Origin: Prolixibacteraceae bacterium
Lineage (GTDB): Bacteria; Bacteroidota; Bacteroidia; Bacteroidales; Prolixibacteraceae
NCBI GenBank assembly: GCA_019163175.1
Contig: JAFLKN010000033.1
Location: 1 to 64,000 of the forward strand
Length of the DNA: 64,000 nucleotides
Direction: 5' to 3'
Position 1 is the stretch's first letter. The number at the start of each line of letters is the position of its first letter. This document shows positions 9,519 through 18,208 of the stretch, one piece after another. Position numbers and translations under genes: made by a program. Under the pieces are notes generated by a model. That model saw nothing but the letters and a program-made list of their open reading frames with translations. It made no database searches and was not told the origin of the DNA.

Positions 9519-12458
9519 ATGAAGAAAACTTTACTTTCAATTGTTCTTTCGTTGACAGTTATTTCAGCAGTTTTTGCTCAAAATATCACCAACGAGTTTT
9601 TCGACAAGGTCAATTACATTGGCGCTTTTGACGGAGTAATCGACTGGACAAAGACCTGGACCAATTTTGATCCGGTAAATACAGCTTATCCTGAAGCAAC
9701 AGTAACCAAAGGCAATGGCCAGTTTTCACGTTCTGCCGGCTTGCAGATTACAGCTAACGAAACCTGGACGGGAGTTATTAAGCTCAATGGCTGGGTCTAT
9801 GTAAACGCCGGAGCAACCTTAACTATCGAACCGGGAACTATTATTCGTGGAACAGAAAAGAGTGTTTTGGTTATCGAACGTGGCGGAAAGATTAACGCCA
9901 TTGGAACCGAGGCAAAACCAATTGTATTCACTTCCAACCAGGGAGTCGGTTTCCGCGCACAGAGCAACTGGGCCGGTTTGGTAATCTGCGGAAAAGGTAT
10001 CAACAACAACGCTGGAGGCGAAGGTATTGCCGAAGGCGGTATCGACTCGCCTTATGGAGGAACAGACAATGCCGATAATTCAGGCGAATTAAAATATGTA
10101 CGCATCGAATTCCCAGGATACGAAGTTGCAACCGGCAAAGAAATCAATGGTTTGACATTGTACTCAGTGGGTAGCCAGACCAAAATCAATTACGTTCAGG
10201 TTTCATACTCGGGCGACGATGGTTTCGAGTGGTTTGGTGGAGCAGTAAATGCCAAATACCTGATTTCGTACAAAACAGAAGACGACGATTTTGATACCGA
10301 TAACGGTTACTGTGGAATGGTTCAGTTTGGATTGGTTTCACGCGACAATTCGATTGTTGATACCGATGCAGCCAATGCTTTTGAATCGGACAACGATGCT
10401 ACGGGAAGTGCTGCAGAGCCATTTACCAAAGCGATTTTCAGCAACATCAGTGCATTTGGACCTGCAATTAGTGCAACCGAACCAGCAACACTGGCAGCCA
10501 ATCATCTGGGTGGATCAGCTTTGCGCTTACGTCGCAATACCAAATTGCAAATTTACAACTCGGCCTTTTTGGGTTGGGGCATCGGGCTTCGTTTAGAATC
10601 AGACGGTAGCCAGACAGCTGCGCAAACAGATGTGCTGACAGTGAAAAACACGATCATTGCCGGTATTCGCAGCGCTGATAAGTTTAAAGAAGATGGAACC
10701 ATTTTCGATGCCACTACTTTGGGAGCCTGGTTCAATACAGCTTCACGTAAAAACCAGTTATTTGTTACCAGCGATGAGGTAAAAATTGCAGCTCCATTTA
10801 ATTCTGCCGCGTTTAATTTCCAACCTTTGGCTGGTTCACCTGCCAGAAATGCATCATCGTGGTATAACCCAACTACTGAAACAACATCTATAAATCATAG
10901 CTTTTTTGATAAAGTTCGTTACATCGGTGCACTCGACGGAGTAATCGACTGGACAAAGACCTGGACCAATTTTGATCCGGTAAATACAGCTTATCCTGAA
11001 GCAACAGTAACCAAAGGCAATGGCCAGTTTTCACGTTCTGCCGGCTTGCAGATTACAGCTAACGAAACCTGGACGGGAGTTATTAAGCTCAATGGCTGGG
11101 TCTATGTAAACGCCGGAGCAACCTTAACTATCGAACCGGGAACTATTATTCGTGGAACAGAAAAGAGTGTTTTGGTTATCGAACGTGGCGGAAAGATTAA
11201 CGCCATTGGAACCGAGGCAAAACCAATTGTATTCACTTCCAACCAGGGAGTCGGTTTCCGCGCACAGAGCAACTGGGCCGGTTTGGTAATCTGCGGAAAA
11301 GGTATCAACAACAACGCTGGAGGCGAAGGTATTGCCGAAGGCGGTATCGACTCGCCTTATGGAGGAACAGACAATGCCGATAATTCAGGCGAATTAAAAT
11401 ATGTACGCATCGAATTCCCAGGATACGAAGTTGCAACCGGCAAAGAAATCAATGGTTTGACATTGTACTCAGTGGGTAGCCAGACCAAAATCAATTACGT
11501 TCAGGTTTCATACTCGGGCGACGATGGTTTCGAGTGGTTTGGTGGAGCAGTAAATGCCAAATACCTGATTTCGTACAAAACAGAAGACGACGATTTTGAT
11601 ACCGATAACGGTTACTGTGGAATGGTTCAGTTTGGATTGGTTTCACGCGACAATTCGATTGTTGATACCGATGCAGCCAATGCTTTTGAATCGGACAACG
11701 ATGCTACGGGAAGTGCTGCAGAGCCATTTACCAAAGCGATTTTCAGCAACATCAGTGCATTTGGACCTGCAATTAGTGCAACCGAACCAGCAACACTGGC
11801 AGCCAATCATCTGGGTGGATCAGCTTTGCGCTTACGTCGCAATACCAAATTGCAAATTTACAACTCGGCCTTTTTGGGTTGGGGCATCGGGCTTCGTTTA
11901 GAATCAGACGGTAGCCAGACAGCTGCGCAAACCGACGTTTTGACAGTTCAGAATTCGATTATTGCCGGTATTCGCAGTGCTGATAAGTTTAAAGAAGATG
12001 GAACTATTTTCGATGCTGCGACTTTACAAACATGGTATCAGGCTGCAAGCCGCCGGAATCAATTATTTACTAACAACACTGACGTAAAAATTGCAGCTCC
12101 ATTTAATTATTCAGCTTTGAATTTTGCACCTGTTGCCGGATCACCTGTATTTAATGCCTCATACTGGGTTCCTACTGCTGTTAATCCAATGGCTGTTTCA
12201 ACTGAAACGAAGTTGGTGAATTATCCAAACCCATTTAACGGAAGCACCAACATCGAACTTCAGTTAGAAAGTGAATCGTATGTTCGTATATTTGTGATGG
12301 ACATGGCCGGGCGCACAGTAGCCTACCTACAGGAAGGAAACCTGACCGAAGGCAAACACCGCTTTACATTTGATGGAACTGCCCTTCCAAAAGGATTGTA
12401 TTTCGCAAAAGTTGTGAATGGAAGCAATCAGAAAGTAGTTAAGATGATTTCAAAATAA
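9519..12458 (+). CDS. T9SS-exported surface protein with two near-identical beta-helix-like modules
   Basis: 979 aa. Signal peptide about 1-20 (ending VFAQ). Module 1 (about 24-455) and module 2 (about 459-880) are the same domain twice. Residues 38-370 and 473-805 come from DNA identical over 998 bp; only the module ends differ. Segments such as NAGATLTIEPGTIIRG and KINAIGTEAKPIVFTS suggest a right-handed parallel beta-helix. Residues 899-979 form a type A C-terminal sorting domain (YPNPF, VFVMDMAGR-like, GLYFAKV, KVVKM) for the type IX system and surface anchoring. Probably co-transcribed with the upstream receptor. No catalytic motif recognised; a binding or scavenging role is inferred. 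Confidence 0.85.
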   Translation: MKKTLLSIVLSLTVISAVFAQNITNEFFDKVNYIGAFDGVIDWTKTWTNFDPVNTAYPEATVTKGNGQFSRSAGLQITANETWTGVIKLNGWVYVNAGATLTIEPGTIIRGTEKSVLVIERGGKINAIGTEAKPIVFTSNQGVGFRAQSNWAGLVICGKGINNNAGGEGIAEGGIDSPYGGTDNADNSGELKYVRIEFPGYEVATGKEINGLTLYSVGSQTKINYVQVSYSGDDGFEWFGGAVNAKYLISYKTEDDDFDTDNGYCGMVQFGLVSRDNSIVDTDAANAFESDNDATGSAAEPFTKAIFSNISAFGPAISATEPATLAANHLGGSALRLRRNTKLQIYNSAFLGWGIGLRLESDGSQTAAQTDVLTVKNTIIAGIRSADKFKEDGTIFDATTLGAWFNTASRKNQLFVTSDEVKIAAPFNSAAFNFQPLAGSPARNASSWYNPTTETTSINHSFFDKVRYIGALDGVIDWTKTWTNFDPVNTAYPEATVTKGNGQFSRSAGLQITANETWTGVIKLNGWVYVNAGATLTIEPGTIIRGTEKSVLVIERGGKINAIGTEAKPIVFTSNQGVGFRAQSNWAGLVICGKGINNNAGGEGIAEGGIDSPYGGTDNADNSGELKYVRIEFPGYEVATGKEINGLTLYSVGSQTKINYVQVSYSGDDGFEWFGGAVNAKYLISYKTEDDDFDTDNGYCGMVQFGLVSRDNSIVDTDAANAFESDNDATGSAAEPFTKAIFSNISAFGPAISATEPATLAANHLGGSALRLRRNTKLQIYNSAFLGWGIGLRLESDGSQTAAQTDVLTVQNSIIAGIRSADKFKEDGTIFDAATLQTWYQAASRRNQLFTNNTDVKIAAPFNYSALNFAPVAGSPVFNASYWVPTAVNPMAVSTETKLVNYPNPFNGSTNIELQLESESYVRIFVMDMAGRTVAYLQEGNLTEGKHRFTFDGTALPKGLYFAKVVNGSNQKVVKMISK
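9630..10627 (+). repeat. Perfect 998-bp direct repeat, copy A
   Basis: Identical, by line-by-line reading, to 10935-11932 (offset 1305 bp, in frame). The flanks diverge at once: before it GGCGCTTTTG against GGTGCACTCG, and after it CAAACAGATGTG against CAAACCGACGTT. Silent sites are identical too, so the identity reflects recent duplication or gene conversion, not protein selection. Confidence 0.95.
10935..11932 (+). repeat. Perfect 998-bp direct repeat, copy B
   Basis: Second copy of 9630-10627. Outside the identical core the two modules of the gene differ at many sites (10628-10902 against 11933-12200), which points to gene conversion acting on an older tandem duplication. Short-read assemblies tend to collapse such repeats, so the real copy number could be higher. 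Confidence 0.95.
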
Positions 12459-12484
12459 GAAGATTACCCATAGAAAAGAATTTG

Positions 12485-12520
12485 GAGCTTCATCGGCAAT
12501 TTGCTGGTGAAGCTCTTTTA
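12485..12520 (+). terminator. Rho-independent terminator after the T9SS protein
   Basis: GAGCTTCA (12485-12492) pairs with TGAAGCTC (12508-12515) around a 15-nt loop and is followed by TTTTA. It ends the receptor-T9SS transcript before the MORN-like gene. Confidence 0.7.
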
Positions 12521-12570
12521 AACATTTATACGCTGGCAACAGTATAAGTCAGAAAAGAAAAAAGCACAGC

Positions 12571-13041
12571 ATGAAGAAACTTGGTTTGTTAATCGCATTC
12601 ATCGGTTTATTGTCTTTTGCAGGCAAAGCCCAGGATTTAAAAGAAATCAACGGCATTTATTATGCCGACAGCGTTGCGTATACCGGAAAATATGTGACCC
12701 ATTTTCCGAATGGCAAAATCAAGGTTGAATTGAATCTTGAAAATGGGCTAAAAAATGGTACAGCCAATGTGTATTTCGAAAATGGGCAACTGAATGAAGT
12801 GCGGTCGTACAAAAACAACCTGATGCATGGTTCGTGGATTACTTACAACGAGCAAAAAGTTTTAATTGGTTTGGCTAATTATAAAGACGGGCTAAAGCAC
12901 GGTGCGTGGATGATTTGGGACGCCAATGGAAATCTGCTTTACGAATTGCATTACAACATGGGTGAAAAAGTTGGCAAGTGGCGCAACTTTGGTAAGAATG
13001 GCGAGATTGTTAGTGAGCGTGATTATCCGGAGAAAAAGTAG
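12571..13041 (+). CDS. Exported MORN-repeat (YwqK-like) protein
   Basis: 156 aa with signal peptide about 1-20 (cut after GKA). The rest is a run of short beta-hairpin repeats with the pattern G-x-Y/W-x-x-Y/F-x-x-G-x-L (TGKYVTHFPNGKIK, NGTANVYFENGQLN, HGSWITYNEQKVL, HGAWMIWDANGNLL, VGKWRNFGKNGEIV). This is the toxin_YwqK/MORN_2 type. Such proteins are common in Bacteroidota and their role is unknown. The database name antitoxin YwqK should not be read as evidence of a toxin system; no toxin gene is adjacent. It sits after a terminator, so it probably has its own promoter. Confidence 0.75.
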   Translation: MKKLGLLIAFIGLLSFAGKAQDLKEINGIYYADSVAYTGKYVTHFPNGKIKVELNLENGLKNGTANVYFENGQLNEVRSYKNNLMHGSWITYNEQKVLIGLANYKDGLKHGAWMIWDANGNLLYELHYNMGEKVGKWRNFGKNGEIVSERDYPEKK

Positions 13042-13106
13042 AAAAGTGTTCAGTGATCAGTCGCAGTGATCAAATCATGGAATTGGAACCTTAAACTTTT
13101 TCTTTT

Positions 13107-13163
13107 TGTAACAAAACTTTAATGCAATTGCAATTGAGCTCTAATCATGTGAGTCTATTTTTG
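13107..13163 (+). promoter_or_regulatory. Candidate PhoB box and promoter of the small secreted protein at 13193
   Basis: 5-mers at 11-bp steps: TGTAA (13107), TTTAA (13118), TGCAA (13129) and TCTAA (13140). After exactly 11 nt comes TATTTTTG (13156-13163), a full match to the -7 element TAnnTTTG. No TTTG -33 element lies about 20 nt upstream of it, as expected for an activator-dependent promoter. The paralogous gene at 38116 has the same arrangement with the same spacing. Confidence 0.6.
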
Positions 13164-13192
13164 TAGCGTAAAGTAAATGAAAACAGACAATC

Positions 13193-13552
13193 ATGAAAAA
13201 GTTAATTCTATCAGTTTTTGTATTGGTCGCGTCAATTAGCGCGTTTGCCGAAAAGTCTGATTCAAAAGCTGAAAATAAAAGCGCCGCAAAAAGCGAAATG
13301 GCGATGACAGCGGTTAGCGGAAATATTATCGATGAAATAACAGGTGAAGCCCTTGTTGGTGTTGAAGTAACAGTTGAAGGATCAGATTCAAAAGCATATA
13401 CCGATTTTGATGGTCATTTTACACTTAAAAACGTTAAAGCTGGCGAATGTACCTTAGTTGCCAATTACACTTCTTACAGCAAAACGGTAAAAACTGTTGA
13501 ATTGAAAACAAAAAAGAATCAGGTTAAAATTGAATTACAATCTTCAAAGTAA
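13193..13552 (+). CDS. Small secreted single-domain protein (carboxypeptidase-regulatory-like fold), paralogue 1
   Basis: 119 aa. Signal peptide about 1-19 (ending SAFA), a short Ser/Lys/Glu linker, then one free-standing CarboxypepD_reg-like domain (about 40-117) with the usual landmarks SGNIIDEITGEALVGVEV, YTDFDGHFTLKNVKAGE and YTSYSKTVK. This domain normally sits at the N terminus of TonB receptors; here it stands alone. The 115-aa product at 38116 is a clear paralogue. Both are preceded by the PhoB-box-like array, so I infer abundant phosphate-starvation exoproteins of unknown function. A strong terminator follows. Confidence 0.8.
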   Translation: MKKLILSVFVLVASISAFAEKSDSKAENKSAAKSEMAMTAVSGNIIDEITGEALVGVEVTVEGSDSKAYTDFDGHFTLKNVKAGECTLVANYTSYSKTVKTVELKTKKNQVKIELQSSK

Positions 13553-13571
13553 TCACCTGACAATAATATTT

Positions 13572-13607
13572 AAAAGCCTCCTTCGGTGAATCCGAAGGAG
13601 GCTTTTT
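13572..13607. terminator. Bidirectional terminator between convergent genes
   Basis: AAAAGCCTCCTTCGG (about 13573-13586) pairs with CCGAAGGAGGCTTTT (about 13592-13606) around a short TGAAT loop, with A-rich and T-rich flanks. It can end both the small-protein transcript (plus) and the phnW operon (minus). Confidence 0.9.
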
Positions 13608-13621
13608 GTATTGAAATATTT

Positions 13622-14737
13622 TCAGTTAGCTATACAGAATGTCATTCCCATTTCTTCCAAAACCTCTTTAATTGCAGTCAGTAGGTTTTCAATGTCATCA
13701 AGGTATAATTGTCCAATATTCCCAATCCTGAAGCAGTTGGTGTCGCTTAATTTCCCTTGATAAATCACTTGTCCGCGTTCGTGTAAGCTTTCGTAGAAAC
13801 GTGTGAAATCGAAATTCAGATGTTCAGGAAAAAGGAATGAAGTGATGATGTACCCTTGATCTTTTTTATTGAGGTACGTTTTTAAGCCTAAGGCTTCTGT
13901 TCCTTCAATTAATCGCTGGTAGTTTAGCCGGTAGCGTTCAGCTCGTTTTTCAATTCCTCCTTCCGATCTTAGTTCTCCAATAGCTTTTCGGAAGGCCAGA
14001 ATGGTTTGAATTGGCGGAGTAAACCGGAACTGGCCGTTCTTTTTCATATCGATCCATTGACTATATAAATCCAGAGATACGGTTCTTGCCTGTCCTGCAC
14101 AGGTTTCAAGGATACTGGAATTTGCGAAAACAAATGAAAAGCCGGGAACACCCTCAATACATTTATTTGATGATGAAACCAGAAAATCAATGCTACATGC
14201 TTTCAGGTTGATTGGAACAGCGCCAAAGCTGCTCATTGCATCAACAATAAATACTTTGTTGTATTTCCTTGCCAATAAACCAATTCCTTCGATATCGTTA
14301 AAAATTCCGGTTGTGGTTTCGCAATGCACAATTGCCATGTGCGTTATTGTTGTATCATTCTGCAAAACATCTTCGGCATCTTCTAGCAATGGCACAATAT
14401 TCTCCTTGTACTTCAGTGTTGTTGTCCGTATCCCATAAACTTCAGCCATCTGTTTCATTCGGTCGCCATACGCACCGTTTGTAAGAAGTAGTAAATGCCC
14501 ATAATTGGGAATAACGGTTGAAATGACTGACTCTACACCAAATGTTCCGGAGCCTTGCATCAGCACGGTATCGTATCCGTCTTCGGGGGTTAAACCGGCA
14601 ATATCCAATAGTTCGCTGCGAATTTCGTTCACAACTTCCAGAAATTCTTTATCGCGTGAGCCCATATCGTGAAGCATGGCTTCTTTTACTGAAAGCTTCG
14701 TATTTAGAGGACCGGGGGTAAAAAGTTTATTATCCAT
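13622..14737 (-). CDS. phnW: 2-aminoethylphosphonate--pyruvate transaminase
   Basis: PLP enzyme converting 2-aminoethylphosphonate plus pyruvate to phosphonoacetaldehyde plus alanine. 371 aa, normal family length (class V fold). Visible: FTPGPLN start, GSGTFGVES cofactor loop (62-70), PLP Asp in FIVDAMSSFGA (D166) and Schiff-base lysine in SSNKCIEG (K192). It is last in the operon saccharopine-DH-like, phnX, transporter, phnW (12 bp from the transporter start). phnX nearby makes the two-step AEP degradation route complete and separates this from serine-glyoxylate aminotransferases. Confidence 0.93.
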   Translation of the reverse strand: MDNKLFTPGPLNTKLSVKEAMLHDMGSRDKEFLEVVNEIRSELLDIAGLTPEDGYDTVLMQGSGTFGVESVISTVIPNYGHLLLLTNGAYGDRMKQMAEVYGIRTTTLKYKENIVPLLEDAEDVLQNDTTITHMAIVHCETTTGIFNDIEGIGLLARKYNKVFIVDAMSSFGAVPINLKACSIDFLVSSSNKCIEGVPGFSFVFANSSILETCAGQARTVSLDLYSQWIDMKKNGQFRFTPPIQTILAFRKAIGELRSEGGIEKRAERYRLNYQRLIEGTEALGLKTYLNKKDQGYIITSFLFPEHLNFDFTRFYESLHERGQVIYQGKLSDTNCFRIGNIGQLYLDDIENLLTAIKEVLEEMGMTFCIAN

Positions 14738-14749
14738 TTCGATTGATTT

Positions 14750-16072
14750 TTATTTGGTGATTTGAACTAATTCTGGTGCTCTGTTTTGTATTGTTTCTGG
14801 TTCCACTTCAGAACTTTCTTTTCCGTAATTCCACTTCAGGACAAGTAAGAAAGCGGCAATAATCGAAACGACAACAAAAAGTTGAAATAGGGCATCCCAT
14901 CCGTATTTATCAGAGACCAATGCCACTGCAAACGGCGAAAGCAATTGACCTGCCGAACCAACACCATTGATCAATCCGGCGGCCAGCGCAGCCCCATGAT
15001 TTTTGCCCATATCCATAGCTGCAGCACCCGACATGAGCGAGTCGGGCCCGTAGGTGAAAAATCCGATCAGTCCGATAGCCAATATCGTTGGAACAATGCC
15101 CAACGGAATAAGGTAAGGTTGCAGAAACAACACAAAAGCCAGCCCAAACAGCATAATAGAACTTACCGGAAACCTGCGGGTTTGGTAGAGGTAATCGGAA
15201 GCAAAACCGGCTGCAAGAATTCCTAGAAATCCGAAAGCCTCGTAGGCAATAGAAGTATAACCTGCGCGGGCATCGGAATAGTGTAATGCTTCGGATAAAT
15301 AAAGCGGTAACCAGAAAAGAAAAGCGTAGCGGGTAAACTTGACAAAAAAATACATGATCGCAGCTATCCACACTGCCCCGTTTTTTAGGACTGCCAGCTG
15401 TGCTTCTCTCTCTTTTCGCTTTCCTTTTTTTGTGCTTGTGTCTTTTTCAAAAGGTTCCAATCCAACATCTTTCGGATTATTACGGATAAACGCAATGTAA
15501 ACCAGAGCAATGACCAGCAAAAGAATGGCCGGAGCCAGAAAAGCGCGTCTCCAGGACAGATTCTCCAGTATATTTTGGTTCGAAAGCCAGTAGGTTGCAA
15601 AAGCAGTTGCGCCTATTCCTCCAATCACATAACAGGTCGTCCAGAACGACATCATCACACCACGCTCTTTTTTTCTGAACCATGGAGTCAGGTTTTTTAT
15701 CAGCCCCGACCAACCAGATGATTGCCCGAAACCGTTCAATCCCATCAGGAAAATAAATGAACCAATTGTTCCCATCCAGCCCATCAGCAGATTCGAAATA
15801 ACTGAGATGAGCAAACCAACTCCGACAATCAACCGGGCGCCATGTCTGTCGCTCAGGTATCCGTTCAGAAACTGGCCTAACATGTAAGCTATGCTGTAAA
15901 TGGTTATGACAATGGCGAACTGTTCTTTGGATGTGTTGAGTTCACGGCTCATCAATGGCATTACCACACTGAAATTCTTTCGGCAAAAGTACATGCCGAA
16001 ATAAGCCAACCAGGTTAATCCAAAGATTTGCAGCCTCCATCTTTTAAAGTCAGGAGAAAGAATTTGATTCAT
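14750..16072 (-). CDS. OPA-family MFS transporter, probably for aminophosphonates
   Basis: Inner-membrane carrier of 440 aa with about 12 helices. The start, RLQIFGLTWLAYFGMYFCRK, and GFGQSSGWSGLIKNLTPWF are characteristic of the organophosphate:phosphate antiporter family (GlpT, UhpT). Between phnX (43 bp upstream) and phnW (12 bp downstream) it is best read as an importer of 2-aminoethylphosphonate or a relative, perhaps in exchange for phosphate. The family is certain; the substrate is inferred from context. Confidence 0.85.
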   Translation of the reverse strand: MNQILSPDFKRWRLQIFGLTWLAYFGMYFCRKNFSVVMPLMSRELNTSKEQFAIVITIYSIAYMLGQFLNGYLSDRHGARLIVGVGLLISVISNLLMGWMGTIGSFIFLMGLNGFGQSSGWSGLIKNLTPWFRKKERGVMMSFWTTCYVIGGIGATAFATYWLSNQNILENLSWRRAFLAPAILLLVIALVYIAFIRNNPKDVGLEPFEKDTSTKKGKRKEREAQLAVLKNGAVWIAAIMYFFVKFTRYAFLFWLPLYLSEALHYSDARAGYTSIAYEAFGFLGILAAGFASDYLYQTRRFPVSSIMLFGLAFVLFLQPYLIPLGIVPTILAIGLIGFFTYGPDSLMSGAAAMDMGKNHGAALAAGLINGVGSAGQLLSPFAVALVSDKYGWDALFQLFVVVSIIAAFLLVLKWNYGKESSEVEPETIQNRAPELVQITK

Positions 16073-16115
16073 ACTTTTTGGTTTAATACTAGATTTGGTA
16101 TCGCGTCTGCACTAA

Positions 16116-16928
16116 TTATTTACTGTGTAAATCGTCAATTCTTGAATCAATTTCTTCCAGGATGTGCCAACAATCCCAGACACCTTCGGTTACATAATCA
16201 GCTCCGGCATTTAATAGTTTTCGTCCCGCAAACGCAATTTTTTCTGCTAGCCAGATCGGATCAGCTTTTTCTACTTCAGCTTCCGATAAGCCCAATTCGT
16301 TTCCAGATTTGGTTAGCCCGATTGCCCACATTCCGGCATTTATTCCTTCCTGAATATCAGCCACCGTATCGCCGATCTTTACTGTTTGGTAAAGGGGAAA
16401 TACATTCATCTTTTCGCAGTTTCTAAATATCATCCACGGAGATGGCCGACCGGCTGGGACTTCGGAGGAGTTGACGACTACATCGGGAATCAATCCATAG
16501 CTGGTAACAATTGGAAGTATCGTATTCATCATTCCGGCAACATATCCGGTGGTTGAACCTACTTTTATGCCTTGGTCTTTGAGCGAGTTAATCAACTCCA
16601 CAGCTCCCATAATTGGCTCGCAGTAATTGGCTACAAGTTTTGAGAGCGCTGGCTCAAGATCCTCATAAATGACATCAACATCGTTTTCTGAAGGAATCCG
16701 TCCGAATTCGCTCATCCATTGTTTTTGCACGGTATCAAGTTTAAAAAGTTCCCGAACATGATCTTTTTTTGCCAATCCCATTGGTCCGCGGGCTTCTTCC
16801 ATGCTGATGTAGATATCCCTTTTACTGAATACCTCGATAAAAACCTGGGTTGGGGCAATACAGCCGTAATCAATAATGGTTCCGGCCCAATCGAATATGA
16901 CCGCTTTAATATTTTTAAGTTTCTTCAT
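16116..16928 (-). CDS. phnX: Phosphonoacetaldehyde hydrolase (phosphonatase)
   Basis: HAD-superfamily enzyme cleaving the C-P bond of phosphonoacetaldehyde to acetaldehyde and phosphate. 270 aa, standard length. The nucleophile motif is IFDWAGTIID (D13, with Ala at +2 instead of the usual HAD Asp, a PhnX hallmark). The Schiff-base lysine lies in GPMGLAKKDHVRELF (K54 by alignment to the known GLLKIDH pattern). GSTTGY and VKIGDTVADIQEG supply HAD motifs II and IV. It starts 6 bp after the saccharopine-like gene, so it is co-transcribed. Confidence 0.95.
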   Translation of the reverse strand: MKKLKNIKAVIFDWAGTIIDYGCIAPTQVFIEVFSKRDIYISMEEARGPMGLAKKDHVRELFKLDTVQKQWMSEFGRIPSENDVDVIYEDLEPALSKLVANYCEPIMGAVELINSLKDQGIKVGSTTGYVAGMMNTILPIVTSYGLIPDVVVNSSEVPAGRPSPWMIFRNCEKMNVFPLYQTVKIGDTVADIQEGINAGMWAIGLTKSGNELGLSEAEVEKADPIWLAEKIAFAGRKLLNAGADYVTEGVWDCWHILEEIDSRIDDLHSK

Positions 16929-16934
16929 GATTTT

Positions 16935-18098
16935 CTAGTTAATCTGTTCTTCTTTCGAGTGGATAAGAATTTGCCTTTTTGCTAATTCGTTGAAAAATAT
17001 CTCGGGGTCGAATACAAACTCAGGGAATAATGCTCCTTCTCCTTTGTATTTACCTTGAGCAATAAGCTGTGCAGCAATTCCCATAGGTATTCCTACATTT
17101 CGGGTATATGCACGTAAACCTGCCCAATCGGAAATTGAGCCATCCGATGCAGGATGCGTGTGCGTTAAAGTGTGCCTGACCAACTGACCGTTTTTAATTC
17201 CTTCCACCTCAACATGCAGTGAATAGCCATACAATTCGGTCGTTTTCCCTTTATCCGACTTTTGAAGGTATTCGCCGATTGCTTCCATGATTCCAAATTC
17301 GTGTCCGTTCAGTGAAATCCGGGTGTTATTAAAAAAGCCATAGTTATAAAGGGTTTTTATGAGTTCCATATTTTCCTTAGGCCAGGTTCCGCGAACCTCA
17401 ATCAGATCAACTTCTTTGGGCGCAAGATATTTGGCTAAAGTGAAGGTTTCTGAATGCGGAATAATATATTGAATACTTTTTCCGTAAGGTTGTGGTAATT
17501 CAATTTCGCGAGGTCGGGCAAAAGGAGGAACCTGAATGAAATTGCCGTTTTCAAATACTGTTCTCCCAGGTAATTGGGGATCGTATTCGTAAATAGTTGT
17601 TTCGGTTATTGAACCTGAAAAAGCGATGGGCCGGTAGGCTCCATGACTTACCCTCACGGAATTTACTTTTTCCATCTGATCACAGGCATAAACGGCCATC
17701 ATATTTGTTGTTCCGGGAGTCATACCGAAACCAGGAACCATTATTTTCCCATGTGATTTAAATACTTCGCTGAAATTGTATTCCTCCCCAAAGCCATTGA
17801 GATTAATTCCATGACAGCCCGCATGGGCAATACATTCGGTCGATGCTGCGTTCAGTGAAATCGTTGTGCCATCAATAACCAAATCATATTCAGAAAGCAG
17901 GGCAATAGATTCCAGCTTGTTGTTTACATCAATGTAAGCATAATCAACCTTGGGATGATTTAGCCATTCAGCGGTTTCTTTTGCTGCGGTCAAATTGATA
18001 TCGCCAATCGTCAGTTTTTTAAAATCGCCAAATTGGACTATGTCAAGTGCCGATTCTCTGCATATTTTACCAGTACCACCAAGAGCAAAAATTTTCAT
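16935..18098 (-). CDS. Saccharopine-dehydrogenase-like NAD(P)-dependent oxidoreductase in the phosphonate operon
   Basis: 387 aa. N-terminal Rossmann fold with dinucleotide loop LGGTGKICRESALDI (about 6-20) and an acidic strand end (TIGDINLTAAKET), followed by the saccharopine-DH catalytic-like domain (GFGMTPGTTNMMAVYACDQ). The family covers saccharopine, carboxynorspermidine and related amino-acid dehydrogenases, so the substrate cannot be named. It is first in a four-gene operon with phnX 6 bp downstream, which suggests an amine- or amino-acid-linked step of aminophosphonate use. No known phosphonate pathway enzyme belongs to this family as far as I know. A terminator-like hairpin precedes it. 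Confidence 0.75.
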   Translation of the reverse strand: MKIFALGGTGKICRESALDIVQFGDFKKLTIGDINLTAAKETAEWLNHPKVDYAYIDVNNKLESIALLSEYDLVIDGTTISLNAASTECIAHAGCHGINLNGFGEEYNFSEVFKSHGKIMVPGFGMTPGTTNMMAVYACDQMEKVNSVRVSHGAYRPIAFSGSITETTIYEYDPQLPGRTVFENGNFIQVPPFARPREIELPQPYGKSIQYIIPHSETFTLAKYLAPKEVDLIEVRGTWPKENMELIKTLYNYGFFNNTRISLNGHEFGIMEAIGEYLQKSDKGKTTELYGYSLHVEVEGIKNGQLVRHTLTHTHPASDGSISDWAGLRAYTRNVGIPMGIAAQLIAQGKYKGEGALFPEFVFDPEIFFNELAKRQILIHSKEEQIN

Positions 18099-18149
18099 TA
18101 TACTTCTGTTTTATAAGGAAAAAAGTCATTCAATCTTAAAAATTACACT

Positions 18150-18184
18150 AAAACCCTGACAGCGAACACTGTCAGGGTTTTTAA
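18150..18184. terminator. Strong hairpin between susD and the saccharopine-like gene
   Basis: AAACCCTGACAG (18151-18162) pairs perfectly with CTGTCAGGGTTT (18169-18180) around CGAACA and is followed by a T-run in the plus direction and preceded by A/T-rich sequence in the minus direction. It probably ends or attenuates susCD transcription, so the phnX-phnW operon may be expressed partly on its own. Confidence 0.85.
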
Positions 18185-18208
18185 AACTGGGGGTATATAA
18201 GATGCTGT

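Noticed and set aside
10291-10596. 101-aa plus-strand frame repeated identically at 11596-11901
   Set aside because: It is the +1 frame of the perfectly duplicated T9SS gene; its repetition only mirrors the DNA repeat.
12571-13041. Toxin-antitoxin system because of the YwqK antitoxin family name
   Set aside because: The product is an exported MORN-like protein with no toxin partner; the family name is not evidence of function.
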